A stretch of 64,000 bases of DNA from Streptomyces olivaceus (GTDB lineage Bacteria > Actinomycetota > Actinomycetes > Streptomycetales > Streptomycetaceae): the NCBI RefSeq assembly GCF_000721235.1, contig NZ_JOFH01000015.1, positions 242,914 to 306,913 of the forward strand, written 5' to 3'. Of the stretch, positions 22,550 to 30,908 are shown in pieces. Both the position numbers and the translations under genes were made by a program. The notes below the pieces were generated by a model that was given only the letters and a program-made list of their open reading frames with translations, was not told where the DNA came from and searched no databases. Every line of letters begins with the position of its first letter. Positions within the stretch are counted from its first letter, which is position 1.

Positions 22550-22670
22550 TGGCCACTCAACTGGCGTCACTCGACACCCGCACCACATATTACGCAGAGT
22601 GCCCACACAGTGCACCGAAAGCGACGGGCGGGGCGGTGGCCGCCCGAGAGCACCGGAGGAAGGAGCTTGC

Positions 22671-23555
22671 GTGAGCCAGGATCCGAGTGGGAACGACCGG
22701 AGGGCGGACGTGCCCGGCCTGCCTGCCGGCGTCGGCCTGACGGCACTGAGCATGGCGTTCGAGCGTTGCGCCGAGAGCCGTCGTCCCGACCGCCTCTTCG
22801 AGGACCGGTTCGCGGTGGTCCTCACCGAGCACGTGAAAGGAACACTGCGCATGATGGGCACGCCGGGGGGCGGGGTCGCGGGTGACACCTGGGCCTTCCT
22901 GCGCGAGTTCGTCGCCCTGCGCACGCGCTTCTTCGACGACACCATGCTGACAGCCTCCTTGGACTGTCCCCAGGTGGTGCTGCTCGGCGCGGGCATGGAC
23001 TCCCGGGCCTACCGTCTGGCATGGCCCGCGGGCCGCGAGGTGTACGAGGTGGACCGTGGGGACGTCCTGCGGTTCAAGGACGGGATCGCCGCACGGATGG
23101 GCGACGAACCCCGGTGCGGGCACACCCAGGTCGAGGCCGACATCCGGGGCGACTGGCCGGGGGCGCTGCGTGCCGCCGGTTTCGACCCGTGGCGGCCGAC
23201 CGTCTGGAGTGCCGAGGGGCTGCTCCCCTACCTCAGCGCCGCCGAGAACAATCATCTGCTGAGCCGGATCACCGCCATGTCGGCCAACGGGAGCCGGCTG
23301 GTCGCGGACCACTTCGACAGGGCGCTGGAACTCTCGGCCGAATTCACGGAGATGGCCGAGGTGCTGTGCGCCGCCGGCGCCTCGTGGCGGTCCACGCTGG
23401 ACGATCCCGAGAGCTGGCTCGGCCGGCACGGCTGGACCTGCCGGACCACCGACCCCGCCGCTCTGGGCCGCCTCGCCGGCCGGGAACTGTCGCCGCTGTT
23501 CCATCCCGACAGCACCGGCGGTGGCCACATGTGGCTCGTCAGCGCCGGCCGCTGA
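22671..23555 (+). CDS. Class I SAM-dependent methyltransferase, LCM/PPM1 (TIGR00027) type
   Basis: The 294-residue protein matches the leucine carboxyl methyltransferase-like family. It has PAGVGLTALSMAFERCAESRRPDRLFEDRFA near the N-terminus, the SAM-binding motif VVLLGAGMDSRAYRL (about 100-114), EVDRGDVLRFK and WSAEGLLPYLS. These are O-methyltransferases of small molecules, often in natural product clusters. A carboxyl or phenolic group of the salicylate-anthranilate scaffold is a plausible target (inference). The GTG at 22671 follows GGAGGAAGGAG. It is divergent from the Lrp-type regulator. Confidence 0.85.
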   Translation: MSQDPSGNDRRADVPGLPAGVGLTALSMAFERCAESRRPDRLFEDRFAVVLTEHVKGTLRMMGTPGGGVAGDTWAFLREFVALRTRFFDDTMLTASLDCPQVVLLGAGMDSRAYRLAWPAGREVYEVDRGDVLRFKDGIAARMGDEPRCGHTQVEADIRGDWPGALRAAGFDPWRPTVWSAEGLLPYLSAAENNHLLSRITAMSANGSRLVADHFDRALELSAEFTEMAEVLCAAGASWRSTLDDPESWLGRHGWTCRTTDPAALGRLAGRELSPLFHPDSTGGGHMWLVSAGR

Positions 23556-23675
23556 GGCGCACCGGAAGCCGAAATCACGGCGAAAGGGGTTTGTAAGGCG
23601 TCGCTGCCAGCGTGCACGGCGGCTAGGCCCGAGGGGCCGCCACCGTCTGCTCACCACGATGCCCGGTAAGGACGA

Positions 23676-24740
23676 ATGCGCATGATCGTGGCAATGGACC
23701 GGTTCTGTGGACCGGATGAGATCGAGCACGTCGAGCAGGTCATGGCAGGGACGGACGTCCAGGCCGTGCGCACCGTCCTGGAAGGGCGGACCCATCTGAT
23801 CACCGCGGAGAGGGACCGGCGGGCGCTGGCCTCACGCCTGCGTCTGCTGCCCGGTGTCACCTCCGTCGTCGAGCCGCCCGGTAACCTGCGGCTCAGCAGC
23901 CGCGCCCACCGCGCTCAGGACACCGTGGTCAAGGTGTCCGACGTGTCCTTCGGTGGCGACCCGTTCGTCGTTGTCGCCGGGCCGTGCGCGGTGGAGAGCC
24001 GCGATCAACTGGCCGCCACGGCCCGGTCCGTGGCACTGGGCGGGGCGGCGGTGCTGCGGGGCGGCTCCTACAAGCCCCGTACCTCGCCGTACAGCTTCCA
24101 GGGGCTCGGCAGCGAGGGGCTGGGCCTGCTGGCCGAACAGCGGGCCGCGACCGGGCTGCCCGTGGTGACCGAAGTCGTCGACCCCGCCGACCTCACGCAC
24201 GTGGCCGAGGTCGCGGACATGGTGCAGATCGGCACACGGAACGCCCAGAACTACACACTGCTGCGGGAGGCGGGCCGAGCGGGGAAACCGGTGCTGCTCA
24301 AGCGGGGCATGGCCTCCACTGTCGAGGAGTGGCTGCTGGCCGCCGAGTACGTGCTCGCGGAGGGCAACCCGGACGTCGTGCTGTGCGAACGCGGCATCCG
24401 CTCCTTCGAGCCCTCGACCCGCTTCACCCTGGACCTCAGCGCCGTGGTGGTGGCCAAGCGGCTGAGCCACCTGCCGGTTCTCGTCGACCCGAGTCACGCG
24501 GCCGGGCAGGCCGAGCTGGTGCGCCCGCTGGCCCTCGCGGCGGCCGCGGTCGGGGCCGACGGGGTCATGGTCGATGTCCATCCGGAGCCCTCCACCGCAC
24601 TGTGCGACGCCGGCCAGGCACTCACACCGGCCGGTTTCGACGAGCTGGTCACCGCACTCGACTCGCTGCTGGCGGGCATGCGGCGCCCGCTCGCCGGCTC
24701 CCTCCGGCCGAGGGGCGCCCTGGTGGCCGATCGGCTGTGA
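23676..24740 (+). CDS. aroF: DAHP synthase, type I-beta, with N-terminal ferredoxin-like domain
   Basis: The 354-residue protein condenses phosphoenolpyruvate and erythrose 4-phosphate to DAHP, the first shikimate step. The N-terminal 70 residues form the small regulatory-type domain of Thermotoga-like enzymes. The barrel starts with FVVVAGPCAVESRDQL and shows LRGGSYKPRTSPYSFQGLG, QIGTRNAQN, LLKRGM and VDPSHAAGQ. A cluster-borne copy would raise chorismate flow towards salicylate and tryptophan, possibly free of normal feedback. ATG at 23676 or 23682. It is the first gene of a rightward series that runs to 31964. Confidence 0.9.
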   Translation: MRMIVAMDRFCGPDEIEHVEQVMAGTDVQAVRTVLEGRTHLITAERDRRALASRLRLLPGVTSVVEPPGNLRLSSRAHRAQDTVVKVSDVSFGGDPFVVVAGPCAVESRDQLAATARSVALGGAAVLRGGSYKPRTSPYSFQGLGSEGLGLLAEQRAATGLPVVTEVVDPADLTHVAEVADMVQIGTRNAQNYTLLREAGRAGKPVLLKRGMASTVEEWLLAAEYVLAEGNPDVVLCERGIRSFEPSTRFTLDLSAVVVAKRLSHLPVLVDPSHAAGQAELVRPLALAAAAVGADGVMVDVHPEPSTALCDAGQALTPAGFDELVTALDSLLAGMRRPLAGSLRPRGALVADRL

Positions 24741-24780
24741 GCGGCGGCGATTCGCGGTTCCTGTCTCAACGACGAATTAC

Positions 24781-24804
24781 GCAATCGGGCCGTGCGTCGA
24801 TTGC
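24781..24804. promoter_or_regulatory. Inverted repeat ahead of the DUF6875 gene
   Basis: GCAATCG (24781-24787) and CGATTGC (24798-24804) are perfect 7-bp arms with a 10-nt spacer, 19 bp upstream of the DUF6875 start. Possible operator or mRNA hairpin within the operon. Confidence 0.3.
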
Positions 24805-24823
24805 CGTGAACCCTGGGGATGCA

Positions 24824-25486
24824 GTGAGTAAAAGCAAATTTTCTCCGCTGGACGCCGACCTGGAAAAGCTTGTCTCGGACTGGCTGGACAACTACGTCAA
24901 CGCCCCTCACCCCGATCTGGGCCGGGACGGTCCGATCTGCCCGTTCATCGAACCGGCGTTGCGCGCCGATTCACTCTTCACCGTCTCCCGTGACTGGGAA
25001 GGCGCGTACACGCTGGAAGCGATGGTCACGGCCATCGAGGAGGCGCAGGACCACTTCCGGTCGATCGACTGGCCGTCCCGGAACACCACGCTGCACGGAC
25101 TCGTCGTGGTCTTCCGCAACCTACCCCGGGCCGGGTGGTGGCTGATCGACGAGGGACACCGGGCGGCCAAGGACGCCGCCGTGGCCCGCGGTCTCATGCT
25201 CGGGCAGTTCCATCCGGAATGCGAGGCGCCGGCCGCCCGCAATCCCCTGTTCCCGGTGAACCGCAGTCCGTATCCGATGATCGCCATACGCAATATGGCT
25301 TTCCACGACATCCTCTTCCTGCACGACAATCCCGATTGGTTCGAGCAGTACCGGAAACGCTACGACCGCTATTACTCCGCCACCGCCAGAATCGACCCCC
25401 GGTTCACGGCTCTCTTCGAAGAAGCCGTCGCGGCGAGCCGGGCCGGGCAAGCGGCTCACCAGGAAACGGCCGAGCACCACGGCTGA
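24824..25486 (+). CDS. DUF6875 domain protein (YqcI/YcgG-like), function unknown
   Basis: The 220-residue soluble protein is of a type I associate with DUF6875 and the YqcI/YcgG group. It has GPICPFIEPALRADSLF near residues 40-56, TLHGLVVVFRN, MLGQFHPECEAPAARNPLF and a conserved-looking PYPMIAIRNMAFHDILFL. The central Cys-Pro-Phe and His residues suggest a cofactor or metal site. Members of YqcI/YcgG include haem-dependent N-oxygenases, so an oxygenase role is possible but unproven. The GTG at 24824 follows TGGGGA. It lies between the DAHP synthase and KAS III-like genes and is the only cluster gene without an obvious job. Confidence 0.7.
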   Translation: MSKSKFSPLDADLEKLVSDWLDNYVNAPHPDLGRDGPICPFIEPALRADSLFTVSRDWEGAYTLEAMVTAIEEAQDHFRSIDWPSRNTTLHGLVVVFRNLPRAGWWLIDEGHRAAKDAAVARGLMLGQFHPECEAPAARNPLFPVNRSPYPMIAIRNMAFHDILFLHDNPDWFEQYRKRYDRYYSATARIDPRFTALFEEAVAASRAGQAAHQETAEHHG

Positions 25487-25538
25487 CACCGCAAGTCCCC
25501 CCCGGCACCAAGCCCGGAGAACGAGGAGAGGAAACGGT

Positions 25539-26564
25539 ATGCGAGTGGAGAACATCTTCCTGGCGGGCATCGGCACCCATGTGCCGGACCGCGTCACCGC
25601 CGAGGAGGCCGTGCGCCGCGGCTGGTACGACGCCGCCGACCGGGACGAAGCACGCCTGATATCGGTGGCCGTGGCCGACGACACCCCCGCTCCGGACATG
25701 GCCGTGTACGCGGCGCGGGAAGCGTTGAAGCGGTCGGAGCACGACGCCGAGGACATCGACGCCCTGTATCACAGCGCCGTCCACTATCAGGGACCGGACG
25801 TCTGGTCCGCACCCCACTACGTGTTGCGCAACACCGTCGACCGCCCGGTCTCCGCGATCGAGGTCCGGCACGGCTGCCTCGGCATGGTGGCGTCGATGGA
25901 GCTCGGGGCCGCCGCACTGACCGCGGTTCCGGAACGCACCGCGGTGCTGCTGACCACGGGGGACAACTTCAACACCCCGGTGGTCGACCGCTGGAGAGCG
26001 TCCAAGCTGTTCGTCCTCGCCGACGGGGGCGCCGCCGCCGTCCTCTCCACACGCGGAGGCTTCGCCAGGCTCCTCGCCGTGGGCGGCATGTCCAACCCCG
26101 GGATGGAGGAACTGCACCGCGGCGGAGAGGCCTTGTTCCCCCCGGGCATCACGGTCGGCCGGCCACTCGACCTGGAGGCCCGTCGCGAGTTCTGGCGGCA
26201 GCAGTGGGCCAAGGGCATCGTCCCGCCCATGGGCGACCTCGGCGAGCTGGTCGCCTCGGCCGTGGACAAGACCCTGCGCGAGGCCGGTCTGACGATGGCG
26301 GACATCACCAAGGTGGCGAACGTCGGCCTCAACTGGGAGGTGTTCAGGGACGCCTTCCTCGATCCGCTGGGTATCGACGAGACCCGCGGCACCTGGGAGT
26401 TCAACCGCAGGATGGGCCATGCCGGCCCCGTCGACCACATCGCCGGGCTGGAACACCTGTGGACCACCGGCCAGGTGGGCCCCGGAGACCACGTGCTGAT
26501 GCTCGGCGCCACCCCCGGCTTCGAGGCCGCGTGCGCCGTGCTGGAGATTGTGGCAGCCCCGTGA
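25539..26564 (+). CDS. KAS III (FabH)-like acyltransferase, candidate amide synthase
   Basis: The 341-residue thiolase-fold protein has the nucleophile C113 in EVRHGCLGM. By eye alignment to FabH, the catalytic His of HQAN is replaced by N261 (KVANVGLN), and the catalytic Asn of GNTS is replaced by H294 (RMGHAGPV). This swapped Cys-Asn-His set is not that of a decarboxylating C-C synthase. From memory, BomK, a ketosynthase-annotated protein of the A33853 cluster, forms an amide between an aryl acid and hydroxyanthranilate. The same job here would join salicyl-carrier to (chloro)anthranilate (inference). ATG with GAGGAGAGGAA, and a GTGA overlap with the ligase gene. Confidence 0.87.
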   Translation: MRVENIFLAGIGTHVPDRVTAEEAVRRGWYDAADRDEARLISVAVADDTPAPDMAVYAAREALKRSEHDAEDIDALYHSAVHYQGPDVWSAPHYVLRNTVDRPVSAIEVRHGCLGMVASMELGAAALTAVPERTAVLLTTGDNFNTPVVDRWRASKLFVLADGGAAAVLSTRGGFARLLAVGGMSNPGMEELHRGGEALFPPGITVGRPLDLEARREFWRQQWAKGIVPPMGDLGELVASAVDKTLREAGLTMADITKVANVGLNWEVFRDAFLDPLGIDETRGTWEFNRRMGHAGPVDHIAGLEHLWTTGQVGPGDHVLMLGATPGFEAACAVLEIVAAP

Positions 26565-28228
26565 GCGGCCACTCCAGCGGGACGGTGCTCGCCGGCTGCA
26601 CCGGCTGGCCGGACGAGACGGCGGAGACGTACCGGGCGTCGGGATACTGGCGGGGAGAAAGCCTCACCTCCCTGCTGCGGAGCTGGGCGCGGGCGTACGG
26701 GGAGCGGACCTCGCTGGTGCACGGCGAACGGCGCATCTCGTACGCGGAATTGGACGCTCTCGTCGACCGCAGCGCGGCGGGCTTCCGCGCCCACGGCATC
26801 ACCCCGGGCGACCGCGTGGTACTCCAACTCCCCAACGTTCCCGAGTTCGTGGTCGTGTACTTCGCCCTGCTGCGTGCCGGGGCCCACCCCGTCTTCGCCC
26901 TGGCTGCGCACCGCGCCAACGAGATCCGGCACCTGTGCCAGGTCTCCGGTGCCGTCGGCCACGTGATACCGAAGAGGCATCTGGGCTTCGACTTCGAGGC
27001 GATGGCCGAACAGGTGCAGACCGACACCCCGGGGCTGCGCAGCGTCTTCGTCCTCACCTCGGACGAGGAGGTGGCCGACGGCTTCGTACCGCTGTCCGAG
27101 GTGGACGCCGACCCCGTCGACCTGCCGGAACCGGACGCCTCGGACGTGGCCTTCTTCCTGCTCAGCGGGGGTACGACGGCGATGCCCAAGCTGATACCGC
27201 GCACCCACGACGACTACGCGTACCAGATCCGTGCCTCGGCGCGGGTGTGCCGGCTGAGCGCCGAGGACGTGTACCTCGCGGTGCTGCCGATCGAGTTCAA
27301 CTTCCCCTGGGGCTGCCCCGGTGTGCTGGGCACACTCGACGTCGGCGGCACCGTGGTCCTCGCCGGGGAGGCGGTGGCCGAGGACTGCTTCGCCCTCGTC
27401 GAACGAGAGGGGGTGACCTTCACGTCCCTCGTCCCGACCCTCGCCCGGCTGTGGGTCGACGAGGCGCGGTGGACTCGGCGCGACCTGTCCAGCCTGCGCC
27501 TGGTCCAGGTCGGAGGAGCCCGGCTGACGCCTCAACTGGCCGCCCGTGTCCAACCCGCCCTCGGATGTCGGCTGCAGCAGGTCTTCGGCATGGCCGAGGG
27601 GCTGCTCTGCTTCACCCGGGACACGGACGACGACGACACCGTCGTCACCACACAGGGCAGTCCGATGTCCCCCGGGGACGAGATACGGGTGGTGGACGAC
27701 GCGGACCAGGAGGTGCCGGCCGGCCGGCCGGGACACCTGCTGGTGCGGGGTCCGTACACCTTGCGGGGCTACTTCCGCGCTCCGGAGCACAACGCCCACG
27801 CCTTCACCGACGACGGTTACTACCGCACCGGAGACATCGTCCGGCACACGGCGGAGGGCAATCTCGTCGTGGAGGGCCGTGCCAAGGACGTGATCATCCG
27901 GGGCGGCGACAAGATCTCGGCCGCGGAGATCGAGGAGTTGCTGCTCGACCACCTCGACGTGGTCCAGGCCGCGGTCGTCGGACTGCCCGACGAGCTTCTG
28001 GGCGAACGCACCTGTGCCGTGCTGGTGGCGGCGGCGGCCGGCAACCGGCCGGATCTGCCGCAGGTCAAACGGGCCCTGCACGCCCGGGGCGTGGCCGAGT
28101 ACAAGCTGCCCGACCGCGTGGCGTACGTCGACGCGCTGCCTCTCACTCCGCTCGGCAAGGTCGACAAGAAGGCACTGGCGGCCCGGGTGGCCGTCACGGC
28201 GAGCTCTGGGAAGGGGCTTTGCACATGA
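26561..28228 (+). CDS. Salicylate-type aryl acid AMP ligase (DhbE/YbtE family)
   Basis: The 555-residue ANL-superfamily enzyme has P-loop LSGGTTAMPK (201-210), YYRTGDIV and the C-terminal GGDKISAAEIE and LTPLGKVDKKAL motifs. It activates an aryl acid as the adenylate and loads a carrier protein. The substrate loop reads EFNFPWGCPG: N247 matches the DhbE asparagine that contacts the 2-hydroxyl, and C252 sits where DhbE has Ser240. Cys at this place is the pattern I recall for salicylate rather than 2,3-dihydroxybenzoate activators. This agrees with the salicylate synthase at 32-33 kb. The GTG overlaps the KAS III-like stop by 4 bp. Confidence 0.9.
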   Translation: MSGHSSGTVLAGCTGWPDETAETYRASGYWRGESLTSLLRSWARAYGERTSLVHGERRISYAELDALVDRSAAGFRAHGITPGDRVVLQLPNVPEFVVVYFALLRAGAHPVFALAAHRANEIRHLCQVSGAVGHVIPKRHLGFDFEAMAEQVQTDTPGLRSVFVLTSDEEVADGFVPLSEVDADPVDLPEPDASDVAFFLLSGGTTAMPKLIPRTHDDYAYQIRASARVCRLSAEDVYLAVLPIEFNFPWGCPGVLGTLDVGGTVVLAGEAVAEDCFALVEREGVTFTSLVPTLARLWVDEARWTRRDLSSLRLVQVGGARLTPQLAARVQPALGCRLQQVFGMAEGLLCFTRDTDDDDTVVTTQGSPMSPGDEIRVVDDADQEVPAGRPGHLLVRGPYTLRGYFRAPEHNAHAFTDDGYYRTGDIVRHTAEGNLVVEGRAKDVIIRGGDKISAAEIEELLLDHLDVVQAAVVGLPDELLGERTCAVLVAAAAGNRPDLPQVKRALHARGVAEYKLPDRVAYVDALPLTPLGKVDKKALAARVAVTASSGKGLCT

Positions 28229-28473
28229 GTACTCCGACGCTCACCCGGCAGGACGTGGCCGAGGAGGTGGCGCGGCTTCTGGGCCGCGTTCCCGAGGATC
28301 TGCCGGAGGACGAGAACCTCGTCCTGATGGGTCTGGGCTCCCTGGAGGTGATGCAACTCGTCAACCAGTGGCGCCGGCGCGGCATCGAGGTGGACTTCGG
28401 CGCGCTGGTCGCCAGCCCCACGCTCGGCGGCTGGTGGGCCCAGCTCGTGCCCGAGAGCGAGGGGCCGAGGTGA
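28225..28473 (+). CDS. Aryl carrier protein
   Basis: The 82-residue four-helix carrier protein has a phosphopantetheine attachment site at S39 in LMGLGSLEVMQLV. It probably carries the salicyl thioester from the AMP ligase to the KAS III-like acyltransferase. It overlaps the ligase gene by ATGA and the amidohydrolase gene by GTGA, so the three are translationally coupled. No phosphopantetheinyl transferase is present in the window. Confidence 0.9.
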   Translation: MSTPTLTRQDVAEEVARLLGRVPEDLPEDENLVLMGLGSLEVMQLVNQWRRRGIEVDFGALVASPTLGGWWAQLVPESEGPR

Positions 28474-30011
28474 TCGACGCAGAAGCCGTACACCTGCCCG
28501 CGCGTCCGGCCGCGCTGCTCGTCCGCGGCGGCACCGTCTGCACCGCCGATCCGGTGGCGCCGGTCCACTCGCCCGGTTCGGTTCTGGTCGTCGGTGACCG
28601 CGTCCGGCAGGTCGGAGGCGTCGAGGAGGTCGACCGTGCCGTCGCGGCTCTTCCGCCGGAGGTCCGCGAGGGCACGCGCACGGTCGACGCACGGTCGATG
28701 ATGGTCCTGCCAGGGTTCGTCAACGCGCACTGGCACGAGATGTTCGCCATGCGGCTGCCGTTCAAAGGAGCCCTGCGCGACCCCGACGACCGGGGTGACG
28801 AGGCGGGTTTCATGGCCTGCGGCGGCGACATACCGCGCATCTCGACGACCTTCGACTCCTTTCACGGGCTGATGCGTGCCCTGACCCCGGGCGAGGCCCG
28901 GGCCATCGCCCGGTACTCGCTGTGGACGCAGCTGCGGTGCGGCACGACCACGATCGGCGATGTCGGGTCCTTCAACCTCCCGGAGGCTCTCGCCGATGCC
29001 GTCCGCGGGCTGGGAATGCGCGGGATGCTCAGCACCTGGGCGAGTGACGCCGTGTGCGCGCCCGGCGAGAGCGGCCGGCGCCGCACCCGGAACGCCGCCG
29101 GTCTGCTGGCCGACATCGAGGACCTGCTGACGAGGTACTCCGGCGACTCCGGCGGACGGCTGCGCGCCTGGCCGACGGCCGTGTACCCGAGCAACATGAC
29201 CGACTCGCTCGGCGCGGGACTCGCGGAGCTGGCGGTCCGCCACGACACGGCCTTCGCCACCCACGTTGGCTCCCTGCGCAACGAGGCCGAGTCCACGCGT
29301 GCCTACTACGGGACCTCGCCGCTGCGCCGGCTCGGCGACCTCGGGCTGCTCTCCGACCGGCTCGTGGCCGTGCACTGCGGTTACGCGGACGACGAGGAAC
29401 GCAAGCTGCTGCTGGAGAACCGGGTCCACGTCAGCCACTCACCCGCCAAGTACGGCAGCACCGGCGAGTCGACGCTGACCGGGACAGGGCTCATCACCGG
29501 GCTGATCCGGGAGGGGCTGGACGTGTCCGTCTCCACGGACGGCTCGGTCTACCCCGTGGGCGGCATGGCGGAGTCCATGCGGGCGGCATGGCAGACGCAC
29601 AACGAGATGGCCGGGGACAACACGCTGGTCCTGCCCAGTGACGCGCTCGCCATGGCCACCCTGGTCCCGGCGCGCGGCCTGCGCTGGGACTCACAGATCG
29701 GCAGCCTGCGCGAGGGCAAGCAGGCCGACCTGCTGCTGATCCCGGCGGACGACTGGCGGTACCTGCTCAATCCGCGGCCGCTGGAGGCCTTCCTGCACCT
29801 GGGCGGGTCCTGCGACATCGACACGGTGGTGGTGGCCGGTCGGACTCTGGTGGAGCACGGCCGTCCCACCTTCTTCGACGAGACGGAACTGCGCGACGAC
29901 TATCTCCGCGCCCTGCGCTCCTTCTCAGGTCGTGCGCTGGGCGTCGGGGACGCCGTACTGGACGGCGTACTCGGCCCTCACGCCGCATCCCCCGCCGGAG
30001 GCGCCTCGTGA
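28470..30011 (+). CDS. Amidohydrolase-family protein, candidate cyclase
   Basis: The 513-residue protein belongs to the chlorohydrolase/cytosine-deaminase branch of the amidohydrolase superfamily. It has the metal motif H87-x-H89 (GFVNAHWHEM), H265 (FATHVGS), H302 (VHCGYADD), H323 (VSHSPAKYGSTGE) and D357 (STDGS). A simple catabolic role does not fit its position between carrier protein and dioxygenase. In the A33853 benzoxazole pathway an amidohydrolase (BomN, recalled) is needed for ring closure, so here it may dehydrate an N-salicyloyl-anthranilate amide to a cyclic product (inference). GTG overlaps the carrier stop, and its own stop overlaps the dioxygenase GTG. Confidence 0.85.
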   Translation: MIDAEAVHLPARPAALLVRGGTVCTADPVAPVHSPGSVLVVGDRVRQVGGVEEVDRAVAALPPEVREGTRTVDARSMMVLPGFVNAHWHEMFAMRLPFKGALRDPDDRGDEAGFMACGGDIPRISTTFDSFHGLMRALTPGEARAIARYSLWTQLRCGTTTIGDVGSFNLPEALADAVRGLGMRGMLSTWASDAVCAPGESGRRRTRNAAGLLADIEDLLTRYSGDSGGRLRAWPTAVYPSNMTDSLGAGLAELAVRHDTAFATHVGSLRNEAESTRAYYGTSPLRRLGDLGLLSDRLVAVHCGYADDEERKLLLENRVHVSHSPAKYGSTGESTLTGTGLITGLIREGLDVSVSTDGSVYPVGGMAESMRAAWQTHNEMAGDNTLVLPSDALAMATLVPARGLRWDSQIGSLREGKQADLLLIPADDWRYLLNPRPLEAFLHLGGSCDIDTVVVAGRTLVEHGRPTFFDETELRDDYLRALRSFSGRALGVGDAVLDGVLGPHAASPAGGAS

Positions 30012-30856
30012 CCGCATCCCCTGCCGACGGCGCGGGCGGCTGCCCGGTGGCACGGCCGGACCGGGACGGCGCCGCTCCCGCCTACGTCTCCTACGCCCGG
30101 ATGGACGCCCTGCACGAACTGGCGGCGCCCAGGACCGAGTCGCCCCGCGAGCTGACCTTCATCCTCATCAGCCATGTCAAAGAGCTGCTCTTCCGCGTGG
30201 TCCACACGGAGATCGACCAGGCGCGCGAGCAACTGCGGTCGCAGCGTCTGCAGGACGCGTGCGCGAGCATGGACCGTGCGGTGCGCGCACAGCGCGTGCT
30301 GCTCGCGTCCTGGGACGTGATGACCGCGATGACGCCGGACGAGTTCCTCACCTTCCGGGACGTCCTCGGCACCGCTTCGGGCACCCAGTCGTTCATGTAC
30401 CGCGCTCTGGAGTTCTCGCTCGGGAACAAGGACCCGCGCTCGGTCCGCGACTGCCTCTCCCACCTGGACCGGTATCCGGTCCTGCGCGCGGAGCTCGACG
30501 CACCGAGCCTCTACGACGAGGCGCTGCGGTACCTGGGCGGCAACGGGCTCCCCGTGCCGGCCCACGTCCTGGAGCGGGACGTCACCCGGCAGTACGAGGC
30601 CGATTCGGGGGTCGAGGAGGTCTGGCTGTCCGTCTACCGGGCCCCCGGCCGCCACCCGCGGGAACACCGCCTGGCCGAGGCGCTGACCGAGCTGTCCTAC
30701 CAGTTCTCCCTGTGGCGGGCCAATCACCTCCTGGTGGTGGAACGCATGCTCGGCAGCAAGCCGGGAACGGGCGGCACCTCCGGGCTCGGCTGGCTGCGGA
30801 GCATCAACGAGCACCGGTTCTTCCCGGAGCTGTGGGCCGCCCGCACCCGCCTGTAG
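30008..30856 (+). CDS. kynA: Tryptophan 2,3-dioxygenase
   Basis: The 282-residue protein has the family's key residues: H56 (active-site base) in FILISHVKELLF, R132 (substrate carboxylate) in QSFMYRALEFSLGNK, haem-ligand H240 in WRANHLLVVERMLGSKPGTGG and the GTGGTSG loop (253-259). It opens the indole ring to N-formylkynurenine. The usual HQxxEL motif reads HVKEL here, a possible sign of adaptation to halogenated tryptophan. This parallels the halogenase-plus-dioxygenase logic of 4-chlorokynurenine formation in taromycin. GTGA overlap with the amidohydrolase gene. Confidence 0.92.
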   Translation: MTASPADGAGGCPVARPDRDGAAPAYVSYARMDALHELAAPRTESPRELTFILISHVKELLFRVVHTEIDQAREQLRSQRLQDACASMDRAVRAQRVLLASWDVMTAMTPDEFLTFRDVLGTASGTQSFMYRALEFSLGNKDPRSVRDCLSHLDRYPVLRAELDAPSLYDEALRYLGGNGLPVPAHVLERDVTRQYEADSGVEEVWLSVYRAPGRHPREHRLAEALTELSYQFSLWRANHLLVVERMLGSKPGTGGTSGLGWLRSINEHRFFPELWAARTRL

Positions 30857-30908
30857 AGCGCTGACGTCCATCGCCCGACGCACGTGTGACACACGACAGG
30901 AGACCCAA

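Noticed and set aside
22513..22560. N-terminal extension of the Lrp-type regulator from a TTG codon
   Set aside because: It covers the palindrome and promoter, and the ATG at 22512 has a ribosome binding site and begins the usual helix.
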